DNA of 64,000 nucleotides from Margaritifera margaritifera (lineage: Eukaryota; Mollusca; Bivalvia; Unionida; Margaritiferidae): NCBI GenBank assembly GCA_029931535.1, contig JAQPZY010001638.1, positions 5,022,001 through 5,086,000 of the forward strand, given 5' to 3'. Shown here one piece after another: positions 23,531 to 36,086 of the stretch (the stretch's first letter is position 1; each line of letters starts with the position of its first letter). The notes under the pieces are model-generated. The model saw only the letters and a program-made list of their open reading frames with translations, was not told the DNA's origin and ran no database searches. The translations under genes were made by a program, and so were the position numbers.

Positions 23531-23639
23531 TTTCGCTAATAATGAAAAAAAAAACAAAAAAAACAAAAAAAAAAAACGGAGAAACTTCTTAGCCCCAGCC
23601 ACACTACAAAGACAAGGGTTTTCATCTTAGCGTTAAACT

Positions 23640-24830
23640 TCACAAAAGAACAGCTCTTGGTTGAAACACAAGAAAAGTTCGCCACAGCTCAAGAAGAGAC
23701 CCCAGCTGAAACTGCCACAGGTGCGCTGGCAGATCATGAGCTAATCGCTGCAGTGGATCAGAGGACACAGTGCTCAAGGATGCAGCAGAACATGACGCTG
23801 GGGCAGCAAACATCCTCCAGTGCATGAGATCCTTGGTCTCAATGTGACGCTTCAATGAAGAATCATATAGAGGCCACCACCAAGAACATAATCCAACTAA
23901 CTTTTGGTGTGTCCGAGCAATAACTGGTATTAACAGATTGGGGGCGTCCTCTGCCAGGTCTATCATTTTGTCCACATTTGCAAGAAACTGTTTTTGCACA
24001 TTACAGGCCTTTCCTAACACCATTATTGAGGTAAGCATTTCAGTATGTGAGCCCAGAATTACCAAAACATTCACTAAAACACATTTCACTGAGTCACTCT
24101 ACCCTGGCTTGGGTAAAGCCTTGCGACTTGTTCAGCACATATGCCACCCAGCCATTCTGTCCACCAGTTGCATATAGTGGTCAACTGTCAGCTCATATTG
24201 ATGTATCTTATCAAGTGTGAAATGAACTGTTTGTGGAAAACTTATCGTGTGAGCAGGAAAATAATAGTACATCATCCTGATCCTATTGTTGTGGATCTGC
24301 TTATTATGCCAGTCAGTGTTTTTATCCACCTTAAACTCATTGCAAAAAGCACTCATAGGCAAACATGTCAATGCCATTGTTAAACATATCCCATCCCGTT
24401 TGGCCCAGAAAGGCACATCACAGCTGAGTGGGTATTCTTCTCACATGGTAGTGAAAGTGAAACCGGTAAAAGCTTTGTACCATTTCTGGCAACTCGGGAT
24501 CAGCTGGGGTGGGGTTGGTGATTAGACTAGTCGAGAAGGCTGGAACGGCTCTGGTGTGGACGGGATGTGATGACGATGGCTTTATGTCACATTTGTCAAC
24601 AAATGGTCGGTATCGCATGGGTGGGTTCCCTGCTTTAAAGGTGCTGCGATTTACCCTCCTCTTGGGTGGCACCAGGTGGTTGCGAATGCTAAAACCAGAC
24701 CGGTGGTGGTGCACTAGATTGTGAAATTCACTTGGTTCTGTAAGAAACTCATTACACATCGAGGTTGACCAACAGAGAATGGATCTGCGCTCTCTGTGCA
24801 TCGCTATGGTTAAAGACGCCGCCAACGCTA
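23640..24830 (-). pseudogene. Decayed coding-like island, unknown family
   Basis: Three overlapping minus-strand frames (24825-24418, 24416-24132, 24089-23640) have less AT-biased composition than their surroundings and could be pieces of one protein separated by frameshifts. The middle frame (TVHFTLDKIHQYELTVDHYM) looks most protein-like. No domain is recognised. Plus-strand frames overlap, so even the orientation is uncertain. Confidence 0.3.
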
Positions 24831-24859
24831 TATTTCACGTGGCTATTAACGTACTTATG

Positions 24860-25740
24860 GTAATACCATCTCTGGAGTGCTTGCACAAGAGCTGACAATG
24901 TATGTCATATTGACTAATCCTCTAGTTGGGCCTGCGGCTCTAGAACAGGATATATGCACATGTAGCGCTCCAGGAAATTTCATACAGACCAGGCCGGTTT
25001 AATATTTTGGCTGCGCTGCACATCAACGGTTTAGCTGTATCGCAAACTACCAATGCTAAAACCAGATATATGGCAGGTTGCATTATGCCAACATACACAA
25101 TTACAGATGGGTACTAACCTTTGACTACAATATCACAATTAGCTGAGATATTGTGACTGTCACCACTCAGCATATGTTCATCTTCGCCACTGTTGACAAT
25201 GTACTTGGATTCAGACTTGGAGACTTTATCATCACTGGCACTTACACCGTACCCAGGCCACCAACATTTATCAACATCTCACGGTTTTATGTCCACCTCA
25301 ATCAAATAAGAATAACCAACAATATTCTTGATGGGAAAAATAGTACCCTGCTATAAGTTATTCCTGTGGGTGGCGAGTTCCACAGGATCTGTGTACTGTT
25401 TCCTTTGGAAAACCACAGTGGCGCAGATTATGCAAAGACAGCATCCATTAAATCTTGATATTTACTTTGGATGAAAAACAACAGCCCATATGCTGGAGTA
25501 CACTATAACCCTTGAAATTAAGCACTGTGGTGTTCCATCAAACACTTCTTTGGTAGTGGCGCTGCAAGCGTTTTCATGCCATCGCTTCTATTTAGTATTG
25601 ACACCCGTCCCACGGGCCTCGAGGATGGCGCTGACCTATCACTTGGGATGAGTTAATGGTTCTTTTAAGCTGCGCTAGCACAGCCCCTCACATCGAAGCA
25701 CATCCAACTGGATTCTCAGCCACTCTGCTAACAGACCGAG
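24860..25740 (+). pseudogene. Decayed coding-like island, possibly a virion protein of a Polinton-like element
   Basis: Plus-strand pieces can be followed through stops: 25153-25356 (DNVLGFRLGDFI, then ISRFYVHLNQIRITNNILDG) and a continuation to about 25500 (VIPVGGEFHRICVLFPLENH). The succession of an LGF motif, a strand-rich segment and a VIPVG turn reminds me of minor virion proteins of Polinton/adintovirus elements. I cannot confirm this without a profile search. Stops are frequent and no complete frame remains. Confidence 0.3.
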
Positions 25741-25744
25741 ACTA

Positions 25745-28330
25745 ACATACTCAATCATCATCATTGCATGGTAATGATATTACTCTGGAAAATATACCCA
25801 GTTTGTAACAATAGGATCTTGATATTTTCAGAACATGCTTCTTCTTCTTCTTTCATTATTATTATTAATATAACATGATTCAATACGTGAATGTGTCGGT
25901 TAGCGAGATGCCGTATAGGTGAGTTATCATTCGTAGACCCAAAATAATACCATGTAATATGCATGTAATTTCACATGTATGTGTACGTGTGAAGAGACAA
26001 GTGAAAGCAAAAATAAAGAAAGAGAGAGGAATATAAATAAGTGCATCTATTTTATCTCTTTGAGAAGATTGTTGGGTGAAAATGTAATTTAAAATCTGCG
26101 CGTGTGTTTATGTGTGGGAACAGGCTGAATCAAACCATGGCAGATTCGGCCCAAATTACGGGCTGATTCGGACCAAATGCCAGGCAGATTCAGACCATGT
26201 GAAATATTCTTAAGTTTCGTCTTGGATTTAAAAGTGATATTTACATTTGTTTAAAATATGATATTTCTCATTATTTCCCAGGTACGTTCAGCAGTTCAAA
26301 TCTGCATTTAATGAAACAAAACCCCGACTTTTACGCGAGATAAAATTCAACCGATGTCATTTGAGATGCAGGTCTGAAATTTACAGAAGTACAATAAATT
26401 ATGTTTACTGACATTATTTCCAGTCCTAACATTAGAGGTATCTTATTACAAGCTGGTGGAGAACAATGTTTAGATAAACAGTACTGTCTAATTTATTTGA
26501 CAACGTGATGATAACAGAACCTGAATTAGTTTGCTCAGTTTGAGTCGAAAAAACTACCTTTGTCATAGGACTGATACCGGGCACACACCTCGAAATGGGG
26601 ACGTCCCCGTTTTGTAATAGCGGCAAAAATGGACTGCCATGACCTTACTTAGTTATAAAAACCTTGAACTAAGCGTAGCTAAGCATGTCCCCATTTTTCT
26701 TCGGTATTTTTTTCAATCATAGAATACACAAAAATATACACGTCCCACTTGACTTAAAATTTCGTGGGTACCAGTCGGAAAATTGAGTCCCCGTTTACGC
26801 GGTAAAATTCTTATTGTCAGCCCCGCTGTTTTCTCGCGCACGTTGGTATCGAACTATTTACTGAAGCTGGCATCAAGAAGATCTAACAGGATTCAGATCA
26901 AGTATGTAAGCATAGACAAATATGTATTACATATTTTCATTTTAACACAGACAGGAAGATCGATTATATATTTATTAATAAATAGCGTTCATAACACATT
27001 TTCGCCAAATTAGAAAGATAGAGAACAAATGAAAACATAATAGACGGTTTTGCAAATGTAGCACACACCACTTTTTCAGATAAATTGATCAGATTTATTC
27101 AGGTATTGTTCAGAAAAATTACGATAGGTAAGAGACTCTAGCCACTCAGTTCGGCGTTGTACAATTCAACTTTTATTTACATACCAGCCATTTGCGTTCG
27201 AAAAGAAATACATCGTAAAATATGAACGCTTGAAATGTAGTTTGTTATATCAAAGATTGTTGTTGTCTATTTCAAAGTATATGTGCTATGAATTGAGTTT
27301 TCATTAAGATAGTGTAACAACAGTAACTTGGTATTTTTGCATGCAGTCTAAATATTTGCATCCATTAAGTTTACTATTACTACTGCTGCTACTACAAATC
27401 ATCATCATCATCATCATCACCACCACCACCATTACAACCACCACCACCACCATCATCATCATTGTTGTAAAGGAGCATACAAATTAATTGTCTACATAGT
27501 AATCAAGTAAATAATAATGGTAACCGTTCCTTTCTTCCACTTTACAGATATATATCTGACAAGTCGATCTTAAGCTAATTGGAAATAATAGCTTTTTGTA
27601 AAAATGTGTACATGGTACCAGTCACGACATAAAACATAAAACTGTTTTCATAATTATATTCAGTGTTTCTATATGTATCTTAAATGGGCAAGTATGTATC
27701 AGTACAAATAATGTAAAGCAAAATATTTATACGATTCTTTCTGACTCAAAGCTATATTGTCGAATACTTCTTTGTTTCTATCTATCTTTCTTTTATTTTC
27801 TCTCTTTCTTTCCTTACTCTGTTTAGTCGGTACTTTTCATATTATTTACATTCTTCCTAATTTTCTTCGGTCTTTCTTTTTCTACTTTAGTTGTTTTTAT
27901 TCTTTGTAAGAAATGCAGAGAATTAGCACAAGTTTTTTGAAAGATTTGAGCACAAATTAAATATTTCTTCTTCAACTTGTTAATCACTATGGCTCTATTA
28001 ATAATTCATCATACACTCATAATACATCAAAGTTAATTTTCACAACACTGAAACAGTCAGCTTTCCTTTCTTTAAAAAATGTATATTATCTTCCATGATG
28101 ATAGGAAATGTTTTGTTCATAGCTTAATCAAAGAAGCCCTTTCTACTTAGCACAAATGCTAAATCTGGTTGACGTATATAAGACAAATCGCCTTGATCTA
28201 TTAAACCGTTATACTGAGGTACGATTGCAAAACTTAAATGATAATGTACATGGATAATAATTTAATTAATCCTTTGTTCCGACCTCCAAGAGGCCTGGGT
28301 TTATTCAGAAATGTATTTGCCTTTAGTTGT
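25745..28330. other. No gene recognised
   Basis: AT-rich. It contains a short tandem of cagattcggaccaaatg-like units (26130-26205), a (CAT)n/(CAC)n trinucleotide stretch (27400-27462), and several short frames without domains. Plain intergenic sequence as far as can be seen. Confidence 0.5.
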
Positions 28331-28337
28331 GAAAGCA

Positions 28338-28673
28338 GTTCGTGCTGACGCCACAGTTCACCAAATTGGATCACTTGCCATATATGTGCAAATATCCCTA
28401 CAAAAAGCATTGAATTTACCTTTCAATTTATTTCAACAAGGGAACAATTAAAGTTGCATTGATAAGTTGAACATGTCCTATGGCCTGCAATACTAACAAG
28501 ACATTGTTCGTGCTGACGCCACAGTTCACCAAATAGGATCAATTGCCATATCTGTGCAAATATCCCTACAAAAAGCATTGAATTTACCTTTCAACTTATT
28601 TTAACAAGGGAACAATTAAAGTTGCATTGATAATTTGAACATGTCCTATGGCCTGCAATACTAACAAGACATA
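28338..28673. repeat. 168-bp tandem duplication
   Basis: Copies at 28338-28505 and 28506-28673 begin gttcgtgctgacgccacagt and end ctaacaagaca. They differ at only a handful of positions, so the duplication is recent. Confidence 0.92.
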
Positions 28674-28854
28674 GTTTACTGAACAAATACAGACTGGGAA
28701 AAGCGCTGTATCAATTTATATTCTCGTCTTGACAATATTTGATTAAAGAAAGTTACGTTGGTCTCCAGGATTCCTTTTATATACTTAATTGACAAATTAT
28801 ACAGGTTTACGGCCTGGATGCAAGTGAATTCAATCGTCATTGCTCGAATATTAA

Positions 28855-29025
28855 AACGTCTCAGCTCAGCTGAAGCGTCGGACTAGTATATTATAAAATC
28901 TCGGATTTGATACCTACCTAGGCCAGCCCGGGTTTGCTGCATCCGTGTGTCATTGAAAAATGCACTTAACTCCCATTTCTGCTGCATGATATAGACAATA
29001 GGGTCTTAAAAGTACTGGTAAAGCC
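28855..29025 (+). mobile_element. Single copy of the 21-kb SINE family
   Basis: Reverse complement of the repeat at 20824-21378: a tRNA-like head (agctcagctgaagcgtcgga... ggatttgatacc), then ggccagcccgggtt, then gtgcacttaactcccatttc and a tail with ttaaaagta. Confidence 0.7.
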
Positions 29026-29265
29026 AACAAAAACAAAACAAAACAAAATCTATTTTGAAATATTAATACATGATTCAGTTTGTAAGAAAGTTTGTTGTTG
29101 AGTATATCTGACAATTTAGATAAAACAACTTTAGGATCGTTGTGACATTGTTTCATACTGCTACATATAGGTGCATCAAGAATATATTGATAATGCAGCC
29201 GGAAAAACTACCTGGACATGCGCATCGTCTAACACTCCATGTACCACATGCATGATCATGTACAC

Positions 29266-29435
29266 CAGGGGTCTCCAAACTACGACCCGCGGCTTTGATT
29301 TGTTCGGCCTGCAAAGTGTTGTACTTTTTTAAAACGATTTTGCATATATTTAGATTTTTCACAGTCGCTTCGGCCCGCAAACCCCCCTTCAAAAATCTAA
29401 CATGGCCCTCGTCTTATAAAGTTTGGAGACCCCTG
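29266..29435. mobile_element. hAT-type MITE with 8-bp target duplication
   Basis: A 170-bp element with terminal inverted repeats caggggtctccaaact and agtttggagacccctg, flanked on both sides by atgtacac (29258-29265 and 29436-29443). Internal gcggctttgatttgttcggcc and cggcccgcaaac motifs are typical of non-autonomous hAT elements. It has no coding capacity. Confidence 0.95.
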
Positions 29436-29689
29436 ATGTACACGGTTACTAATTTTGCGAACATTTACAGGCAGTAAACTAAACAGAGCCGTTTCCACAT
29501 GTAACGTTTCGGCCTTAGAAAATACAGATGTTTAATATGCAGCCATAACCGATCATTTCGTATAGTTTTTATGCATATAAAGTTGTGAAATTTCAGAGAC
29601 AAAACCATTTTGAAAATTAAAAAATTCGTGTTATAGAGAAGATATATATATTGAGAAAATAAAACAAGCACATTTACTACTCAGTCCAA

Positions 29690-31380
29690 TTAATCATAAT
29701 ATCAAAATATAAAAAATATATTTGGTGAAAATAGACACAGAAGAATGAGCATACAAGTAACGTTCATGTACTCTGGTTTCTCTCTTTTTGCCCCCTCCCC
29801 CTCTCTCTCATATATTAAGCAATGAATTTTTACTAATATAGTATCCTTTACAAACTCAAACCCTCAAATCATTTACATAGTTAAAATACAGAACCAATAA
29901 AACACTTATGACAGAACCAATAGAACACTTATGACAGAACCAATAGAACAGAACTAACCTTTATTACTAGATTAGGTCTAACAATAGGCATATGAGATTA
30001 AGTACAAATACAAATTAGTAATGGTGGCGGTATAGCGGATGGAGAAGCGAAGGGTAGAAGGAGATATTTTCATCAACATGTTGGACATACATGACACAAT
30101 GCGATGAGACGGTGATAGATGTAACTGTTATGAGTTTATATCGGTACAAGATGATTTAAATATCAGTTCCATGAATTTACTTGTTCTTATCTGTATGTTA
30201 AGATTTTTTAATATTTTGCAAATCACTAAATTTGTATGTACTAATAATTTTGAGATACGTCTTACTTATATATTATTTTCTTCTTTTGGCAAAATATTGA
30301 AAAAGATAGTTAAATTCATCACCTATATCTTGTGAGGCACATAATTCACATTTTCTTTAAGATATATCAAAATTGTGCTACCTTCCAGTTTCATTTAGAA
30401 ACATCGGATTCGTTGTACGGAACTTTGTTAACATTATTATCTAATTTGTGGCATACATGTTAAAAATGCTTCAAACTTGAACAATTTTTTCAAACATCCG
30501 ATAAGCTCAACTTTTAGAGGAATCAAAAACACTAAAATGCCAAGTTTATATATATTTCTCTGTCAGCCTACCAATAGGTGGGAATGACTGAGATAACCTT
30601 CAATTATTCAGTCCTAAATCACGCAAAATTTGTTTGATTTATCCATTTAAAACTGCATAACCGGCAGCAACAGAGTGTAACATATTACCATATAATATTT
30701 TTTTAAATGTTTCTCCTTTTTCCATTAACATATTGATCCTAAAATATATCAGCTCTAATTTTGATAAAAATGCTCGTAGTAAAACCTACTGGTATTTCCA
30801 CACAAGATACATAGCTGGATTTGTCTTCTCAAAAATACAACATTTCGAACGAATTCTATGTGTACATATTCGATAACATAATTATCACTAAAACTCCAGA
30901 TCTCACATCAATGTAACAATAACGGCAAAGCAATATTTTCAAAAAATTTGAATTTAAATCCAATGAGCATCTACTGTGATTCTTTTTTTTACAGAATGAA
31001 ATGAACTATTATGTTTAAAAAGTAGCCCTAAATATAAAATCTAATCAACTATTTCCCAGTGATGTGTTTCCAAATAAAAAGAAAAAGGCTTAGATTGCTT
31101 TGATACCAAATATTTTTTTTCTCAAACACTGACTTGTAATCTCCATTCTCTGCAGTATATACAGAATTCATTAAAAGTCTTCCGAAGATCTTTTTCGTTA
31201 TCTGCAAGAATAACAGTATCGTCAGCATAAGGGATAATAAATACCTTAAAATTTAAGGCACTCGTTAAGGATCTATTTATCCTCTATGGATATGATAGGA
31301 TTATTAGGCAATCAAATCAATTTACCATCAATAATAATTTTGTAATGATTATTATCAGGATGATAATACCATCGGCATTA
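29690..31380. other. No gene recognised
   Basis: AT-rich. A short triplication of gacagaaccaatagaacac occurs at 29900-29950. Part of 30120-31300 might be an old retroelement 3' region (minus-strand fragments around 31140-31215 recall a reverse transcriptase), but no stretch is clear enough to call. Confidence 0.4.
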
Positions 31381-31396
31381 TAAATCCCCCCCCCCC

Positions 31397-31459
31397 TCAC
31401 TCTCGCTCTCTCTCTCTCTCTCTCTCACTGTTTTTTTTTTTTTTTTTTTTTTTTTTTTT
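31397..31459. repeat. (TC)n followed by a poly-T run
   Basis: A C run, a (TC)n tract and about 29 T residues in a row. The minus-strand frame through it is low complexity. Confidence 0.95.
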
Positions 31460-31489
31460 GAGTGCCTGAAAATTGTTAAATGCAAAACC

Positions 31490-32014
31490 GAGAGACATTT
31501 TGATACACACCAACTCGAGGTGGTACATACAAAACATAGCCATTTTTGATGCACACAGCCATTACCTTTTAATACCAATCGGGGACTTTTCATACACAAC
31601 ATTTAAAGTTCCTCTTACAAAACAGGATCATTTTCATGAGCACAGTCTTGACGTGATAAATATAATACGTGGACATTTTCATACCATCAGCGTATTGTAT
31701 ACTAAATGATAATATTTTTGTACACAAACCCTTAACGCGGTACATACGAAACGGGAGCATTTTCATAAACCCAACCTTGCCGTGGAACATACAAAACGTG
31801 GACATTTTCATACATACAACTATGACATGGTACTTACAAGCCTGGACATTTTCATATACACAACCATGACTTAGTACATACAAAACCAGGACATTTTCTT
31901 GTATACAATCTTGGCAAAGTAAATAAGAAACGGGGACATTTTCATACAAACAACCGTGACCAACTTCGTACACAACCATGACATAGTACATACAAAACAA
32001 GGACATTTTCATAC
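31490..32014. repeat. ~45-bp minisatellite, left part
   Basis: About eleven diverged copies of a unit containing acaaaacgtggacattttca, then tacatacaaccatgacatgg. The array resumes at 32611, on the far side of a solo LTR. Confidence 0.88.
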
Positions 32015-32018
32015 ATAC

Positions 32019-32606
32019 TGTAATACACCTAGGGTATGTGTTATTTGTATTTACTTCTCCGTTTATAGCTTTGTTAGATTTTAGCGATTATTTGTTAATT
32101 ATGAGAGTCGGTTTTAGGAAGATATTTCTCAAACCAAGTAAGTAGCCAATTTCTAGAAGCAGACGTCATAATGCACAGTATTTACAACACGTTATGGTAA
32201 CATAGATTAGCTTCGTAATATGGACCATCCCTAAGAAATTTTCAGGGATATTCTAATGTATAAGTGTTTAGCAATTTGGGATAGGACTAATTCTGTGTAT
32301 TAGGTGTTTGGGTCGTGTTTTTTGGTGCATGGCGTATAGCACCAGTCTTCGGCTTGGAAACGTTTACTGATGGATCATACAAATATAAAGCAAGAAAACC
32401 CAAGCAAGTGTGAATTTAGAGTTTCGTGATGTGTGGTCATTAGATGATTAGAGAAAATATTTTTGGAATATGCGCGTTTAAGAACCCTTCATTTGACAAC
32501 GACCGTTGTCTTGAGGTCCTTGGAAATAGGGGAAACATCGACATCAAGCTAGGTTCACGCAGAGGTTGTTTGATTCGCTCGGTACTGAGCCCCTTCGCGT
32601 GTTACA
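32019..32606 (+). mobile_element. Solo LTR inserted in the minisatellite
   Basis: A 588-bp segment that begins tgtaatacac and ends gtgttaca (TG...CA, with a short terminal inverted repeat). It is flanked by the 4-bp direct repeat atac (32015-32018 and 32607-32610), and the minisatellite continues on both sides. These are the marks of a retroviral-type LTR left after recombination between the two LTRs. No internal coding sequence remains. Orientation is assumed. Confidence 0.8.
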
Positions 32607-32610
32607 ATAC

Positions 32611-32785
32611 AATCGTGGCAAGGCACATATGAAACGGGGACATTTTCATATACGCAAACATTACATGGTACTTTCAAAACTTGGATATTTTCATACACAG
32701 AACTATTATATAGTACTTACAAAATGGGGATATTTTCATACACACAACCATGATATCGTTCTTACAAAACGGAGACATTTTTATA

Positions 32786-32854
<69 letters not shown>
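32611..32854. repeat. Minisatellite, right part, ending in (AT)n
   Basis: Four copies of the same ~45-bp unit, then (AT)n from about 32789 to 32854. Overlapping frames on both strands are artefacts. Confidence 0.9.
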
Positions 32855-32860
<6 letters not shown>

Positions 32861-33690
32861 AAGAAAAAGGATTTCCTGCTGAAATTAGACATTTTATCAA
32901 CATATTCTTGGCGCGTTTCATATTGAAGAGACGTTATCATGCTATTAATTAAGCGGATTCCAATTAAAAGCCAAATATGAACACACAAAGCTTCAAATTC
33001 TTTTTTATTTTCTTCACATTTTAAGTTCAAAAATGCATACGTGTCAGTAAAATTATTTTAACTGAACATCTGGCATGCAGATCTTTGATTATTTTCTTCT
33101 AACAGAAATATGTTTTCTATTTTCGCACACATACACTCTGCATATTGATAAATTGAATGTAATTCAAAAATTGAACATAAATTTCAATTCAGTTTGTTGA
33201 TATGGGAGGCAACTATTGACTTGAGTTTAGATTACTGCAATATTTGGACCAATCTGCTAGTTATTTAAAGGGTGATAAAACATAATTATGGAATGTCCTC
33301 AATTTGACTGTATAATTCCCGACACTGTATTTGTATGTCCCCATTCTGATGGTAAAAATTCAAACACATTTATTTTTGAAAATCGACTACAAATCTATTG
33401 CAAAAGATATACATATATCCAAAGCATAGTAAAACCGATCTTCCTGCCTATAAATTTGTTGAGATATGGATGTCTCCATTTTGATGGTAAAAATCTTATG
33501 TCCACGTTTCGTTGGTTTTACAAGAATGTGTGTGTGTGTGTGTTTTCACGTCAATTTGTTTTAGGTCTCATCATGTGACTTGTGGACACACCAACGTTGA
33601 CATGACTGTGGTAAATAGGTGTGTATTCTTTAATTCATAAAGTAATTCTCGCATATGAGTTAGACGATATTATCTCGTGTGATAACAGTG

Positions 33691-33800
33691 ATATTGTAGG
33701 GTGGGGACTCAAAGGGTATATGGCAGAGAAAACTCGAACGCTAAAAGCCTCGATTTACCTACCGTACTAATATCTTTTTTGTAGCCCCACCCTACGATAT
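33691..33800. mobile_element. 110-bp MITE
   Basis: Begins atattgtagggtgggg and ends ccccaccctacgatat: a 16-bp terminal inverted repeat with one mismatch. There is no coding capacity. Confidence 0.8.
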
Positions 33801-33882
33801 ATCTCTAATATTTAATTGTAAACCAATCCTTTAACCCACTTTTTAATCGACACTCACACATCAAAGTGCGAAATATATGTAC

Positions 33883-35075
33883 AAGAGGTGCGCGGTATTA
33901 CCGGTAAACCGGTTTACCGCGGAACTCTTTTTCTGTGGTACGAAGCACGGTACTTTTTCACTGTACTAGTACTTCGGTAGTTTCCGTCAATAAGGAATGT
34001 ACGAAATTCCAGTGTAATCTTGTTACGAATTTAATGATAGTAACGGCATAACTTCATTTGACATGTCAAAAAAATTCAGATTCTTTTTATTATATTTTTT
34101 GCAAAACAGTTATATTTGTCACAAATTAATAATGAATATTACAAATAAAATTATATTTCTTATCCTTTAATCACATGTCTGACACGTGTCACGTATGCCA
34201 ACGTGGTGGTCAAATGGGATGTTGTAAAAGATATTCGGGCCAAAGCAAAATTATTGGAAAAAATTCTGATTAAAGAAAACACACACACACACACACACAC
34301 AAACAAATGTCATTTTTTAGTTATTTACCAGCGTATGTTAATGTGTTAAGTACATACGTTCCTTTGTACGGCTGTGAATCATCCTAAGGTTTTCAGGAGA
34401 TCAGTTGTTTTCTATTTGAATTTTATGTGATTTCTCAAGAACACAAAATATTTTCTCGTTTGTTGAGTTAGTGTGTTTGATGTTTACTGACCCTCTCATA
34501 CAATATCTTGCCCGATTGTAGCCATCCCACTCAAAGTTTCCCTGCCTATTATATCAATAGTGTAGCTAGTAAATTATAGGTTTCAGTGTCAACACTTCCT
34601 ATTTTTATCAACAAGTACTCTAATGTCAGCACAATGTCTTTAACAGGGTGTCAGATATAGTGTAAACTTAATCATCCCACTTTAGTCCTAGCTTTTAGAT
34701 TACTGCTTAAACAACAATTAACATACACGTAGCAAATTCATCTACTATAAGGTACTGACCATTTAATTTTCGTCGGGTGGGCTGCGATTTTCTTTTGAGC
34801 AGAGATATTTTATTTTGTTTTATCTCAAGATAATTTTTTTTCTTCAAATAATATAATGGATATAATATGGTGTTATTTTGCTATAAATCAGAGGAAACTA
34901 TATTTTCCAGCTTTTGACAGACGGAAATATTTTTTAAAAAGTGTCAAGTCTCTGCCCCAGAACATTCAATTGCTGGTCCCTAATATAATTGCAGTATACC
35001 GTGAAACGTATCGCGGCATATTCAGAAATACCGCGGTATATCACGGTAAAAATATTTTCGTGGTACCCAGCTCTA
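33883..35075. mobile_element. Non-autonomous hAT-like element, 1.19 kb
   Basis: Flanked by a perfect 8-bp direct repeat atatgtac (33875-33882 and 35076-35083). The ends are aagaggtgcgcggta and the complement of tagagctgggtacca, an imperfect terminal inverted repeat. Both subterminal regions are rich in ggtaaaccgg/taccgcgg motifs. An (AC)n tract lies at 34279-34302. No transposase frame is visible. Confidence 0.8.
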
Positions 35076-35248
35076 ATATGTACTGTTAAAGTACCGCGGG
35101 TGCTGCAGTCTGTGCATTTATTGTATGCTAGGTCATGAATTACTGGATTTTTCAATAGAAATAATTTTTTGTAATTCACTTGAGAAAGTTTTCACTGCGG
35201 TCAATAGACAGTGATAACATTAAGACAATGAAATTTGATTCTTTATTT

Positions 35249-35325
35249 TGAAATGTGATTGGTCTAGTGGTAAGTATAGCTACCTATCATGAAGGAGAAA
35301 CAGGTTAAAATCCCGCAAGCTGCTT
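35249..35325 (+). other. tRNA-like pseudogene or SINE head
   Basis: tgattggtctagtggtaag resembles a tRNA D-arm/box A and aggttaaaatcccgc resembles box B, 30-odd bases apart. The acceptor stem does not pair, so it is not a functional tRNA. Confidence 0.35.
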
Positions 35326-35609
35326 ATTTTATTTATTTTTTCAATTGGTTTTTGTTTATATCTTTTGTTTATTGTTTTATTTCCCCCTTGATATAGGAAT
35401 TGCGAATTCGGTTCCTACTAATATTTTCTGTGCGAATATACACAAAACACAGCAGAATATAAACGGTAAACAGCTGACATTATCGAGCGCGATTCCGTAA
35501 AACGCACACACACACACCAAAAAAACCCAACCCTGCTTCAATTTGTTATACATATTGCTACCCAATACATTTGAGTATGAAATTAAAAGAAAATTTGCTT
35601 GTTCAGAAT

Positions 35610-35672
35610 GAATAACGGATATATTTCATCTCGTGGGTGAAAAACTCGAGTGTAGAAATATATCCGTTATTC
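35610..35672. repeat. Foldback repeat, 18-bp perfect arms
   Basis: gaataacggatatatttc (35610-35627) is repeated inverted at 35655-35672, with further weaker pairing on either side of the arms. Probably a small MITE. Confidence 0.85.
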
Positions 35673-36027
35673 ACTCGATACAAACAAATATCCTCTATTT
35701 ATTATCCGATCTGTATCATATGTATCTTCTGTCAATAGTGGCTAATATAAGAACGGATACTACATAAGTGCAGATTGTGTTTAAAATAATTGCAACTACA
35801 TTGCTAAACTTACCATTTCTTTCGAGTTTCTGCATTTATTGCTCATTTTTCTTTCAATGTTTCTCTTGTAGTTGAAAATATTGCAAGCTGAAGGATTTTC
35901 AAAATAATTTTCTACCGATTCCTTTTTGATTGTATCTGAGATTAACATACATGTGTTATATATTGTCCCTGGTTTAATCTAAATGCGGACTTTTTTGTAA
36001 CTGCTGACTGAAAATTTGCACATATTC

Positions 36028-36029
<2 letters not shown>

Positions 36030-36086
<57 letters not shown>

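Noticed and set aside
24509..24724. Plus-strand frame overlapping the decayed island
   Set aside because: It overlaps minus-strand frames with more protein-like composition; neither can be confirmed.
31490..32014. Regularly spaced repeats that could suggest a CRISPR-like array
   Set aside because: Units are contiguous and diverged, without unique spacers, and the context is a eukaryotic genome with LTR and MITE insertions.
35249..35325. Functional tRNA gene
   Set aside because: Box A- and box B-like words are present, but the acceptor and anticodon stems do not pair.
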